Positions 17,541 through 24,608 of a DNA stretch of 34,698 nt are shown piece after piece (the first letter of the stretch is position 1; every line of letters starts with the position of its first letter). The position numbers and the translations under genes are program-made. Source of the DNA: Colwellia sp. Lineage in GTDB: Bacteria; Pseudomonadota; Gammaproteobacteria; Enterobacterales; Alteromonadaceae. Location of the stretch: the NCBI GenBank assembly GCA_003521815.1, contig DPHE01000071.1:1-34698 (forward strand), in the 5' to 3' direction. The notes under the pieces are model-generated. The model was given only the letters and a program-made list of their open reading frames with translations. It was not told the DNA's origin and made no database searches.

Positions 17541-18135
17541 GCCAAAATGTTCCGCTAATATCGATAAAACATCCAATGAACATATTGGTTTATGGTACCT
17601 AGAGCCATTTTCCAGAACTGGTAAGCGTTCTGGTGCATGGGCAACAACGTATCGTAGCCATACTACTTTTGATGGAAATAAAAACGTTCTCTCATCGAAT
17701 AATTCTAACTTCAGTAAAGGTATTGATGATCAACCAACTTTAATTTCATGGTCTGATGCAGAAACGTACTTTCATGAGTTTGGTCATGTGTTGCACTTTT
17801 TATCGTCAAATGTTGCCTACCCAACACTTAACTCTGGCGTACGTGATTATACCAAGTTTCAATCACAGCTATTAGAGCGTTGGTTAGTAACGGATGAAGT
17901 GATTAATAATTACCTTGTACATTATCAAACAGGTAAACCTATGCCAAAAGCGCTTATTGCTAAAATCAAGCAAGCAGCAACGTTTCATCAAGGTTTTAGC
18001 ACTACCGAATACTTAGACTCAGCGTTAGTTTACATGAAATTTCATACTGTTAATCCAAGTGAAGCCTATCGTGTCTTTAGAGGACGTGATGCCAAAGTTT
18101 AAGCCTTGATGCGTGACAGAGGATTTCCGATATAA
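17541..18135 (+). pseudogene. Remnant of an M3-family zinc oligopeptidase
   Basis: One reading frame carries clear M3 (oligopeptidase/Dcp-type) sequence: EHIGLWYLEPFSRTGKRSG, then ISWSDAETYFHEFGHVLHF with the zinc motif HEFGH (17773-17787), then NSGVRDYTKFQSQLLERWL. The gene is broken in three ways. The N-terminal two-thirds is missing: the frame closes with a TAG just before 17541. HTVNP runs straight into SEAYRVFRGRD, skipping about 75-80 residues that intact relatives have, as I recall them. Finally, AKV is followed by TAA (18100-18102), after which the same frame continues ALMRDRGFPI and the natural-looking stop at 18133-18135. A short open frame from a GTG at 17788 exists within it but is not a real gene. 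Confidence 0.88.
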
Positions 18136-18189
18136 ACGGTAAATTAATTAGGCAAATCGAGCAATTTTATCCGTTAAACTTATGTTTTT

Positions 18190-18217
18190 AAAACTCACTC
18201 CGGCGAGTTTTACTTTT
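18190..18217 (+). terminator. Probable rho-independent terminator after the peptidase remnant
   Basis: AAAACTC (18190-18196) pairs with GAGTTTT (18205-18211) around an eight-base GC-rich loop, followed by ACTTTT. It sits 55 bp after the ancestral stop of the M3 gene, as expected for that gene's old terminator. The symmetry would also allow function leftwards. Confidence 0.55.
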
Positions 18218-18377
18218 ATGAATGGTGCGAATTAGACTAATAATGGTGAGTCAATCGGTAGTTCATTGTCTAGTGTGCCGGTTTTTAATAAGACTAGGTT
18301 ACTTTTACTCTGGCTTGTACTAATATTAGTAATAAATTATTTATGGTTTCATCTACTTTTTTAAATAGGATAATTGT

Positions 18378-18587
18378 ATGACATCACAAGGTTTAACATG
18401 GATTGACTCCTTAGACATTGCACTTGATTTAATAGAGCAACACCCTGATGTGGATCCACTAACGTTGCATTTTACCGAACTCAGGCAGTGGGTACTTGAA
18501 CTTGAACGCTTTAATGATGATCCCCAACATTGTGGTGAGCGGGTGCTTGAGGCTATTCAATTAGCATGGATTAGCGAAATGGACTAA
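18378..18587 (+). CDS. iscX: Fe-S cluster assembly protein IscX
   Basis: IscX is a small acidic protein that binds the cysteine desulfurase IscS and ferrous iron and adjusts iron-sulphur cluster assembly. The 69-residue product has LTWIDSLDIALDLIEQHPDVDPLTLHF, LRQWVLELERFNDD and a C-terminal EAIQLAWISEMD, matching E. coli IscX (66) across its length. AGGAT lies about eight bases before the ATG. In relatives iscX closes the isc operon or lies close before ndk; here no isc gene is in view. Instead it is an intact gene between gene remnants and so probably has its own promoter. A perfect 12-bp palindrome ACTAATATTAGT lies at 18319-18330 upstream. Confidence 0.93.
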   Translation: MTSQGLTWIDSLDIALDLIEQHPDVDPLTLHFTELRQWVLELERFNDDPQHCGERVLEAIQLAWISEMD

Positions 18588-18618
18588 CGCTTGCTATTTT
18601 CCGTTTGGAAAATGTAAT

Positions 18619-18837
18619 GCTGAATAAGGTGCACAAGATAAAGATGTAGAACGTATTGCCGTTGTTGGCTCTCGTTCAGCACCACGTTCTGTTGCCGACT
18701 CTCCAGTACCAATAGATATTGTTGGTGGTGACTAGCTTGGAAAAAACGCCTCAAGTGATATGCTTGATATGTTGCAAGCATCAGTTCCATCATTTAACGT
18801 TCGCCAACAACCTATATCTGATGCAGCATCATTGATA
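18619..18837 (+). pseudogene. Remnant of a TonB-dependent receptor (plug domain)
   Basis: The frame reads GAQDKDVERIAVVGSRSAPR, then SVADSPVPIDIVGGD, a TAG stop at 18733-18735, then LGKNASSDMLDMLQASVPSF and NVRQQPISDAASLI. This is the start of a TonB-dependent outer-membrane receptor plug. The TAG stands where a Glu codon is expected, and a TAA (18625-18627) sits just upstream of the first recognisable residues. The signal peptide and the whole beta-barrel are absent. The similarity stops at SLI, where a histidine-kinase fragment begins in another frame, so the junction is a deletion or recombination point. Confidence 0.82.
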
Positions 18838-19036
18838 AAGGTATTGGTATGACACCTGAGGAACGTGCCCGTATTGGGGAACGTTTTACCGAGCTGATGA
18901 TTTCGGCACCACTCCAGGCAATGGATTAGGGATACCGCTCGTTAAAGGGATCGTGTCGATTCATCACGGAGACATTGAATTTATCAGCACTAAGGGAAAG
19001 GGAATGACCGCAACAGTGTGGTTACCAGTGGTTTAA
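18834..19036 (+). pseudogene. Remnant of a sensor histidine kinase (C-terminal ATPase domain)
   Basis: The sequence encodes the end of a HATPase_c domain: DKGIGMTPEERARIGERF (G1 box) in one frame, then, after a one-base loss in the T-run at about 18884-18887, RADDFGTTPGNGLGIPLVKG (G2 box) and IVSIHHGDIEFISTKGKGMT followed by ATVWLPVV and TAA at 19034-19036. The sensor, HAMP or PAS regions and the phospho-accepting histidine are missing. With the frameshift and no start it cannot give a working kinase. It directly abuts the TonB-receptor remnant. Confidence 0.82.
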
Positions 19037-19353
19037 AAAATAGGTTGTGGAATAAGCTATGATAAATAAATGATGAGTTATAAAATAACTTGAGACAGTT
19101 GTTTGTGAGATCTATCATTCGCTTTTTCTTTACGAGGCTTTGGTTTAGCTGCATGTTACCGGCTAATTCAAAATATTAATTAGACTAAGCGACTCGCTTT
19201 TTTAAATTTTGTGTGTTTCTTTATTCATTGATCACCTAATCGCCTCTATTTAAGAAACTGATGAAATGATTATAGAAAGGGCTGGTGATAAGCCAGCCCA
19301 AAAAGAGTCGCGCTAGTAAGGGTAGAACATTACTATTAAGAAAAACTCACATA
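19037..19353. other. Intergenic region between the kinase remnant and the acyl-CoA ligase
   Basis: This region holds two hairpins. AAGCG-ACT-CGCTT (19187-19199) followed by six T is a small rightward terminator candidate, possibly left from the kinase gene. The other is the ligase terminator at 19272-19299. On the minus strand, about 19155-19080, a short basic open stretch reads KPKPRKEKANDRSHKQ before a stop. It has no usable start and may be another gene remnant, which I do not recognise. Confidence 0.35.
19272..19299 (-). terminator. Terminator of the acyl-CoA ligase gene
   Basis: On the minus strand GGGCTGG and CCAGCCC form a perfect 7-bp GC-rich stem with a seven-base loop, followed by TTTCTATA. 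It lies 55 bp after the ligase stop. The T-run is short but the stem is strong. Confidence 0.65.
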
Positions 19354-20979
19354 CTAGTTATTTGCTCGTTCTCGTAAAATAAACTTTTGTATTTTACCCG
19401 TTGAAGTTTTTGGTAACTCACTAAAGATAATGTTTTTTGGTGTTTTAAAGTGCGCCATATTATCACGACAAAAAGTGATCATTTCTTGTTCCGTTATTTC
19501 AACACCTGGCATGGGCGTAATAAATGCACAAGGCGTTTCTCCCCATTTGTCATCTTTTTTGGCTACCACTGCCACTTCTTGAACTTTAGGATGGCGATAT
19601 AAAACATCTTCAACTTCAACGCTTGAAATGTTTTCACCGCCTGAAATAATCACATCTTTGGAGCGATCTTTTATTTCAATATAGCCGTCACTATGCCATA
19701 CCGCTATATCACCTGAATGCATCCAACCACCTTTGAAAGCATCTTGCGTGGTAGACGGGTTTTTTAGATACCCTTTCATCACTAGGTTTCCTCGCATAAA
19801 TATTTCACCGACTGATTTACCATCCATGAGCATAGGCTCTAAGGTTTCAGGATCGGCTACCATCAATTGATCAAGCATTGGAGAACGAACTCCTTGGCGA
19901 GATTTTAATTTAGCTTGCTGTTCTGCACTTTCTTCATTCCATTCGTCATGCCAAGCACAAACAACCGAAGGGCCATATGTTTCGGTTAAGCCATAGGTAT
20001 GAGTCACTTTAAAGCCAGACGCTTCCATACCTTCAATCACCGAAGCCGGTGGTGGTGCACCTGCCGTCATTACTTTCACTGGATGATTGATGTCAACTTT
20101 CAATGAGATATCCGCACCGTTAAGCATATTTAATACAATGGGAGCGCCACAAAAATAGCCCACTTTTTCTGATCTAATTAAATTAAAGATAGGCTCTGCA
20201 CGCACATGCCGTAAACTTATGCTTGTGCCAGCAGTGGCGGCAATTGACCAAGGAAAACACCAGCCATTACAATGAAACATAGGTAGTGTCCATAAATAGA
20301 CTGGATGTTCACCCATACTCCATGACATCACATTACTTACTGCATTAAGGTAGGCACCACGGTAGTGATAAACAACCCCTTTAGGATCGCCTGTTGTGCC
20401 CGAGGTATAATTTAAGGTAATCGCATCCCATTCATTGTTAGGTCGTAGCGGTTCAAAATCATCATCACCTTCAGCAAGTAACTGATCATAGGTTAACGAA
20501 CCAATGAGTTGACCTTCGTTAAAGTTAGGATCATCAATATCAATGACTAAGGGTTGATGTGGCATCATGCATAGTGCTTTTTTTACTATAGGGCTAAATT
20601 CTTTATCCGTAATTAACACTTTGGTTTCTGCATGTATGAGTATAAAAGCAATCGCTTCAGCATCAAGACGTGTATTAACTGAATTAAGTACGGCACCGCT
20701 CATCGGTACACCAAAGTGTACTTCAAAATGTTCACTAATGTTTGGAGCTATAACGGATACCGTATCCCCTCGGCCGATGCCTCGTTTCGACAAAGCACTC
20801 GCCAAGCGTGTACAACGTTGAAAAACTTCCAACCAAGTGTGACGAATATCGCCATTGACAGTTGCCGTTTTATTTGGGTAAACAAAGGCAGCGCGCTCTA
20901 AAAACGAAATAGGTGTTAGCGCCATATAGTTAGCTTCATTTGGCTCTAAGTTTTGCTCAAAAATGTTGATAGTAGTCAT
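19354..20979 (-). CDS. AMP-dependent acyl-CoA ligase (fatty acid / methylthiopropionate type)
   Basis: This 541-residue enzyme of the ANL superfamily activates a carboxylic acid with ATP and joins it to CoA. The P-loop is YTSGTTGDPKG (191-201). HTYGLTETYGPS, MHSGDIAVWHSDGYIEI and KDVIISGGENISS are the adenylation motifs, and K529 in PKTSTGKIQKFIL is the C-terminal catalytic lysine. MFHCNGWCFPW is typical of the subgroup that includes medium-chain acyl-CoA synthetases and the 3-methylmercaptopropionate-CoA ligase DmdB. Marine bacteria use DmdB to degrade DMSP, so that substrate is plausible but not shown. AGAGAA lies about eight bases before the ATG. It is a single gene lying between iscX and ndk, which suggests an insertion or rearrangement at this locus. 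Confidence 0.88.
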   Translation of the reverse strand: MTTINIFEQNLEPNEANYMALTPISFLERAAFVYPNKTATVNGDIRHTWLEVFQRCTRLASALSKRGIGRGDTVSVIAPNISEHFEVHFGVPMSGAVLNSVNTRLDAEAIAFILIHAETKVLITDKEFSPIVKKALCMMPHQPLVIDIDDPNFNEGQLIGSLTYDQLLAEGDDDFEPLRPNNEWDAITLNYTSGTTGDPKGVVYHYRGAYLNAVSNVMSWSMGEHPVYLWTLPMFHCNGWCFPWSIAATAGTSISLRHVRAEPIFNLIRSEKVGYFCGAPIVLNMLNGADISLKVDINHPVKVMTAGAPPPASVIEGMEASGFKVTHTYGLTETYGPSVVCAWHDEWNEESAEQQAKLKSRQGVRSPMLDQLMVADPETLEPMLMDGKSVGEIFMRGNLVMKGYLKNPSTTQDAFKGGWMHSGDIAVWHSDGYIEIKDRSKDVIISGGENISSVEVEDVLYRHPKVQEVAVVAKKDDKWGETPCAFITPMPGVEITEQEMITFCRDNMAHFKTPKNIIFSELPKTSTGKIQKFILRERANN

Positions 20980-21307
20980 TTATAGATTCTCTTATTACTC
21001 AGTATTATTACTATTGGGCGCTCTTTCAATTCTACACATTTCTCATCAGAAAAATAATGTTATCTTCACTGTTATGTTTACCCGTCAGTCTAGGTTGTCT
21101 AATTATAAAGTAAAACATTACATCAATACAAACGCCAGACAGTGGGTATTTATTTATTAAGGGTTGCATTAAAAATAGATTCACGGTTAGTATTAGGATT
21201 TTTATCTGATTTCGTTTATAATCGCGCCAAAATTTGCAGATGTCAGTTTGTTAATTTGATATATACTTAATTACACTAAAAATTTAAATCTATTAAAAGG
21301 GCTTATC
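20980..21307. other. Divergent intergenic region between the acyl-CoA ligase and ndk
   Basis: This 328-bp AT-rich region separates two divergent genes. It contains the ndk promoter candidate (21193-21222) and its ribosome site AAAGGG. A 65-codon open frame from 20963 overlaps the ligase start and has no ribosome site, so I do not count it as a gene. Confidence 0.5.
21193..21222 (+). promoter_or_regulatory. Candidate sigma70 promoter of ndk
   Basis: A perfect TATAAT (21217-21222) follows TTAGGA (21193-21198) by 18 bp and is itself followed by GC-rich CGCGCC. It lies about 86 bp before the ndk ATG. The -35 match is only moderate. Confidence 0.5.
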
Positions 21308-21739
21308 ATGGCTATCGAACGTACTTTTTCTATCGTAAAACCAGACGCAGTTGCTAAAAACTTCATCGGTCAAATCTACAACCGTTTTGAGACTGCCGGT
21401 CTTAAGATTGTTGCGTCTAAAATGTTACATTTAAGTCAAGAAAAAGCCGAAGGTTTCTACGCTGAACATAGCGAACGTCCTTTCTTTGGTGCTTTAGTTG
21501 AATTCATGACTTCAGGTCCTGTAATGGTTCAAGTGTTAGAAGGCGAAAATGCTGTTCTTAAAAACCGTGAAATCATGGGTGCTACTAACCCAGCTGAAGC
21601 ACTTGCGGGTACTATCCGTGCTGATCTTGCTGATAGCATTGATGAAAATGCGGCTCATGGCTCTGATGCTTTAGAATCAGCAGCACGTGAAATTGCTTAT
21701 TTCTTCTCTGATGAAGAAATCTGTAGCCGTACACGCTAA
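21308..21739 (+). CDS. ndk: Nucleoside diphosphate kinase
   Basis: Ndk moves the terminal phosphate from ATP to other nucleoside diphosphates through a phospho-histidine intermediate, balancing NTP and dNTP pools. The 143-residue product is full length. It starts MAIERTFSIVKPDAVAKNFI and carries the active-site His117 in NAAHGSD, with the family's ERPFFGALVEFMTSGPV. AAAGGG about eight bases before the ATG is a strong ribosome site. ndk opens the conserved block ndk-rlmN-pilW-rodZ-ispG-hisS-yfgM-bamB-der but ends in its own strong hairpin, so it is probably mostly transcribed alone. Confidence 0.97.
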   Translation: MAIERTFSIVKPDAVAKNFIGQIYNRFETAGLKIVASKMLHLSQEKAEGFYAEHSERPFFGALVEFMTSGPVMVQVLEGENAVLKNREIMGATNPAEALAGTIRADLADSIDENAAHGSDALESAAREIAYFFSDEEICSRTR

Positions 21740-21795
21740 TTTGTAGAGCGTAATTTATTGCGCTACATGGCTAGAATAAATTCTGGCCTACAAAG

Positions 21796-21835
21796 AAAAG
21801 GATTTTACTGAGTCATTAGTAAAATCCTTTTTGTA
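21796..21835 (+). terminator. Strong terminator between ndk and rlmN
   Basis: AAAAGGATTTTACT (21796-21809) and AGTAAAATCCTTTT (21818-21831) form a perfect 14-bp stem with an eight-base loop and a short T-run within and after the right arm. It is 57 bp after the ndk stop. Confidence 0.9.
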
Positions 21836-21855
21836 TTTTATACGTGAGTATAAAA

Positions 21856-21884
21856 TTGCGAAATTCGCTTGAAAAGCGTACAAT
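21856..21884 (+). promoter_or_regulatory. Candidate sigma70 promoter of rlmN
   Basis: TTGCGA (21856-21861), a 17-bp spacer, then TACAAT (21879-21884). It starts right after the ndk terminator and 92 bp before the rlmN ATG, which also argues that the open frame upstream of that ATG is not translated. Confidence 0.6.
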
Positions 21885-21975
21885 TTGCGACCTTATATCA
21901 AAGATAATAATGAATGATTTATTATTGTCTTTGGCATTATTTATTTTTCCCCTATCAGTTTTGAGAACTTGTTGT

Positions 21976-23160
21976 ATGAGCGACCCAATCGTCACAGAAA
22001 ATGTCAAAGAAGTTGCTAAAGAAAGCAGCAAAATTAATCTATTAAATTTTGATCACCAAGGATTGAGAGACTATTTTGACTCTATTGGTGAAAAGCCTTT
22101 TAGAGCTGATCAAATTATGAAATGGATCTATCACTTTGGTTATAGTGATTTTGAGCAAATGACTAATATAAATAGAAAACTGAGGGAAAAATTACAACGT
22201 AACTGTGAAATTAAAGCACCTGAAATTTCTGAAAAACAAGTATCAAAAGATGGCACTATTAAATATGCCTTAGTATTAGAAGGCGGCCAAGAAGTTGAAA
22301 CTGTCTGGATTCCTGAAAATGATCGTGCGACTTTATGTGTCTCATCACAGGTAGGTTGTGCGCTTGAATGTACTTTCTGTGCCACGGCTCAACAAGGCTT
22401 TAATCGTAATTTATCCATGTCAGAAATTATTGGTCAAGTATGGCGAGTGGCGAATGATATTGGTGCTACACGTATTACCGGTAAAAGACCTATTACCAAT
22501 ATCGTTATGATGGGTATGGGCGAGCCGTTGCTTAATATGAAAAACTTAATTCCAGCCCTTGATACCATGCTAAATGATTTGGGCTATGGTTTGTCAAAGC
22601 GCCGAGTTACCGTAAGTACTTCGGGTGTTGTACCGGCACTGGATATGCTGAAAGCTAAAATTGATTGTGCTTTAGCTATTTCAATTCATGCCCCAGATAA
22701 TACCTTGCGTGATGAATTGGTCCCTATTAATAAAAAGTATCCATTAGAAGAGTTTATTGCGGCGGCAGGGCGTTACATTGAGGGTTCTAAAGCTAATAAG
22801 CAAGCGACAATCGAATATGTGATGTTAGATCATGTTAATGATTCAACGGATCAAGCGCATGCGTTAGCACATGTATTAAAAGATTTACCCAGTAAAATTA
22901 ATTTGATCCCTTTTAATCCTTATCCGGGTTCTCCTTATAAGCGTCCAAGTAATTCTCGTATGGATCGTTTTGATAAAGTTCTACAAAGCTATGGTTTAAC
23001 GGTTATTACTCGTCGACCACGTGGTGAAGATATTGATGCCGCCTGTGGTCAGTTAGCGGGTGATGTTTTCGATCGCACTAAACGTACTCAAATAATACAA
23101 AATACACAAACAGAAAAAAAACTGCTGAAAGCTGACGAAATTTCGGTAAAAATAGTCTGA
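21976..23160 (+). CDS. rlmN: 23S rRNA (A2503-C2)/tRNA (A37-C2) methyltransferase RlmN
   Basis: RlmN is a radical-SAM enzyme that methylates C2 of A2503 in 23S rRNA and of A37 in some tRNAs. The cluster motif C-x3-C-x2-C is C128, C132 and C135 in VGCALECTFCATAQQG. Other conserved parts are MMGMGEPLLN, KRRVTVSTSGVVPAL, LAISIHAP, INLIPFNPYPGSPY and DIDAACGQLAGD. The frame is open 44 codons further upstream, but the ATG at 21976 gives a 394-residue protein (E. coli 384) that starts like known RlmN and follows the candidate promoter. pilW begins 68 bp downstream. Confidence 0.96.
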   Translation: MSDPIVTENVKEVAKESSKINLLNFDHQGLRDYFDSIGEKPFRADQIMKWIYHFGYSDFEQMTNINRKLREKLQRNCEIKAPEISEKQVSKDGTIKYALVLEGGQEVETVWIPENDRATLCVSSQVGCALECTFCATAQQGFNRNLSMSEIIGQVWRVANDIGATRITGKRPITNIVMMGMGEPLLNMKNLIPALDTMLNDLGYGLSKRRVTVSTSGVVPALDMLKAKIDCALAISIHAPDNTLRDELVPINKKYPLEEFIAAAGRYIEGSKANKQATIEYVMLDHVNDSTDQAHALAHVLKDLPSKINLIPFNPYPGSPYKRPSNSRMDRFDKVLQSYGLTVITRRPRGEDIDAACGQLAGDVFDRTKRTQIIQNTQTEKKLLKADEISVKIV

Positions 23161-23228
23161 TCACGTTATTATCTTAACAAGTCACTATAATAATAGTTAA
23201 TCATGGCTGACACATTAGGGATAAATCT

Positions 23229-24608
23229 TTGATCAAAAAACTAATATCATCACTCATTGTTGCCGTATTATCGATTACGTTGTCAGCCTGTATTACACAA
23301 GAGTTTGAACAGGATAAAACGCCTGTGGTGAAAAACCAAGCCAATAGTGATGATATGGCGGCAACGCGTATTTCACTTGGTTTAGGTTATTTGAAAATGG
23401 GTAATATGGCGCAAGCCAAGCAAAATTTAGAAAAAGCTAAAAAATTCTCACCTGAAATGGTGCAAGTATACACAGCGTTTGCTCATTATTACGAAACGGT
23501 TGGTGAAAATAAATTAGCAAGAGCATCATTTGAAAAAGCGCTGTCGCTAAAAAGTGATGATGCGGATACTTTAAATAACTATGGCGTATTTTTGTGTCGT
23601 CAAGATAAAGCAGAGGCAGCAGAAAAACAGTTGTTAAAAGCCATTGCGGTACCGAGTTATATATTGGTCGCTAAAAGTTATGACAATTTATCGTCTTGTT
23701 TTTTACAAAAAGATAACTTTGACAAAGCAAAACTGTATTTACATAAAGCCGTTATGCATAGCCCTGGTAATTCATCCTCATTACTGCAAATGGTACGCTT
23801 ACAATACGCCATGGGAGAATTTACCCAAGCGAAAATATATGAACAACGCTTTGCAAAAGTTACTCGACGTTTTACTCCTCAGTCTTTAGCGTTAGCTTAT
23901 AAAGTCTATTTGAAATTAGGGGAGCGTCGTACCGCTAAAAATTATGGCACCCTGTTGGTAAAAATGTATCCACAATCATGGGAAGCACAGCAATATTTGT
24001 TAAATGAACTGGAATTAATTGAAGCGGATAGTTTAGCTCAAAGGTATGAATTAATTCAAATGAATGAAACGTCCACTAAATCAAAAAAGCGCGTGATAAA
24101 ACTATCCCCTCAAAAGGCATTATTAAATCATGCAGCACATAGTGCTAGTTTAGTCGAACCGGAAGTAGCAAACCTAAAAGGGCTTAAAGAAGTGACAGCC
24201 ACTTCGGTGGTAAACAATAGCGTATTGACCACGGGAAGTGTTGAAATAGAAAGTCTGCTTTCTGAGCAAAAACAGGTGGCTGCTAGCAAAAAAACAGCTA
24301 ATACACGTAACCAAGATAAACGTGTTGTTGTGCTAATGGCACCTAAAAAAGAGTTCCCCTTAGCATCTGCGGTTAATGTAGCAGAGCCGTTAACGATTGA
24401 TTCTACAGAGACTCAACAACAATATGCTGTTAGTCATAAACATCTAAATATTCATGTGGTGATTGCGGGTGATACTTTGTATGGTATCTCAATAAAATAT
24501 AATATTAAGATGAAGGCGTTACGTCGTTGGAATAACCTTACCGGTAATAAAAACATTCGTATTAATGATAAATTACACTTAATAGATCCTAAAACGGTGA
24601 TTGAATAA
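23229..24608 (+). CDS. pilW: Type IV pilus assembly lipoprotein PilW/PilF with an added C-terminal LysM domain
   Basis: PilW (PilF) is an outer-membrane TPR lipoprotein that helps the PilQ secretin assemble. The start is the TTG at 23229, with AGGGA about seven bases before it, giving a signal peptide with lipobox LSAC and Cys21 as the lipid anchor. TPR-like repeats run from about 45 to 260, including LGLGYLKMGNMAQAKQNLEK and DTLNNYGVFLCRQDKAEAAE. Known PilF proteins of about 250 residues end near there. Here a Ser/Lys/Val-rich linker follows, then a LysM domain at about 409-455 beginning HVVIAGDTLYGISIKYNI and ending with INDKLHLI. LysM binds peptidoglycan. The position between rlmN and rodZ is the standard pilF locus, and the rodZ ATG directly follows its stop. 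Confidence 0.92.
   Translation: MIKKLISSLIVAVLSITLSACITQEFEQDKTPVVKNQANSDDMAATRISLGLGYLKMGNMAQAKQNLEKAKKFSPEMVQVYTAFAHYYETVGENKLARASFEKALSLKSDDADTLNNYGVFLCRQDKAEAAEKQLLKAIAVPSYILVAKSYDNLSSCFLQKDNFDKAKLYLHKAVMHSPGNSSSLLQMVRLQYAMGEFTQAKIYEQRFAKVTRRFTPQSLALAYKVYLKLGERRTAKNYGTLLVKMYPQSWEAQQYLLNELELIEADSLAQRYELIQMNETSTKSKKRVIKLSPQKALLNHAAHSASLVEPEVANLKGLKEVTATSVVNNSVLTTGSVEIESLLSEQKQVAASKKTANTRNQDKRVVVLMAPKKEFPLASAVNVAEPLTIDSTETQQQYAVSHKHLNIHVVIAGDTLYGISIKYNIKMKALRRWNNLTGNKNIRINDKLHLIDPKTVIE

Noticed and set aside
17788..18102. 104-residue open frame taken as a separate gene
   Set aside because: Its frame runs continuously into M3 peptidase sequence upstream (HEFGH just before it) and downstream of its stop, so it is part of a pseudogene.
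18584..18793. 69-codon minus-strand open frame
   Set aside because: It lies antisense to the TonB-receptor remnant and has no ribosome site or plausible composition.
19080..19155. Short basic minus-strand stretch reading KPKPRKEKANDRSHKQ
   Set aside because: It has a stop just upstream, no start and too little length to assign; it may be debris, but I cannot support a gene.
20963..21160. 65-codon open frame between the acyl-CoA ligase and ndk
   Set aside because: It overlaps the start of the ligase gene, has no ribosome site and no recognisable domain, and the area is a promoter region.
21844..21975. 44-codon N-terminal extension of RlmN
   Set aside because: The added residues have no counterpart in known RlmN, the start codon there is not ATG, and a promoter at 21856-21884 lies within it.
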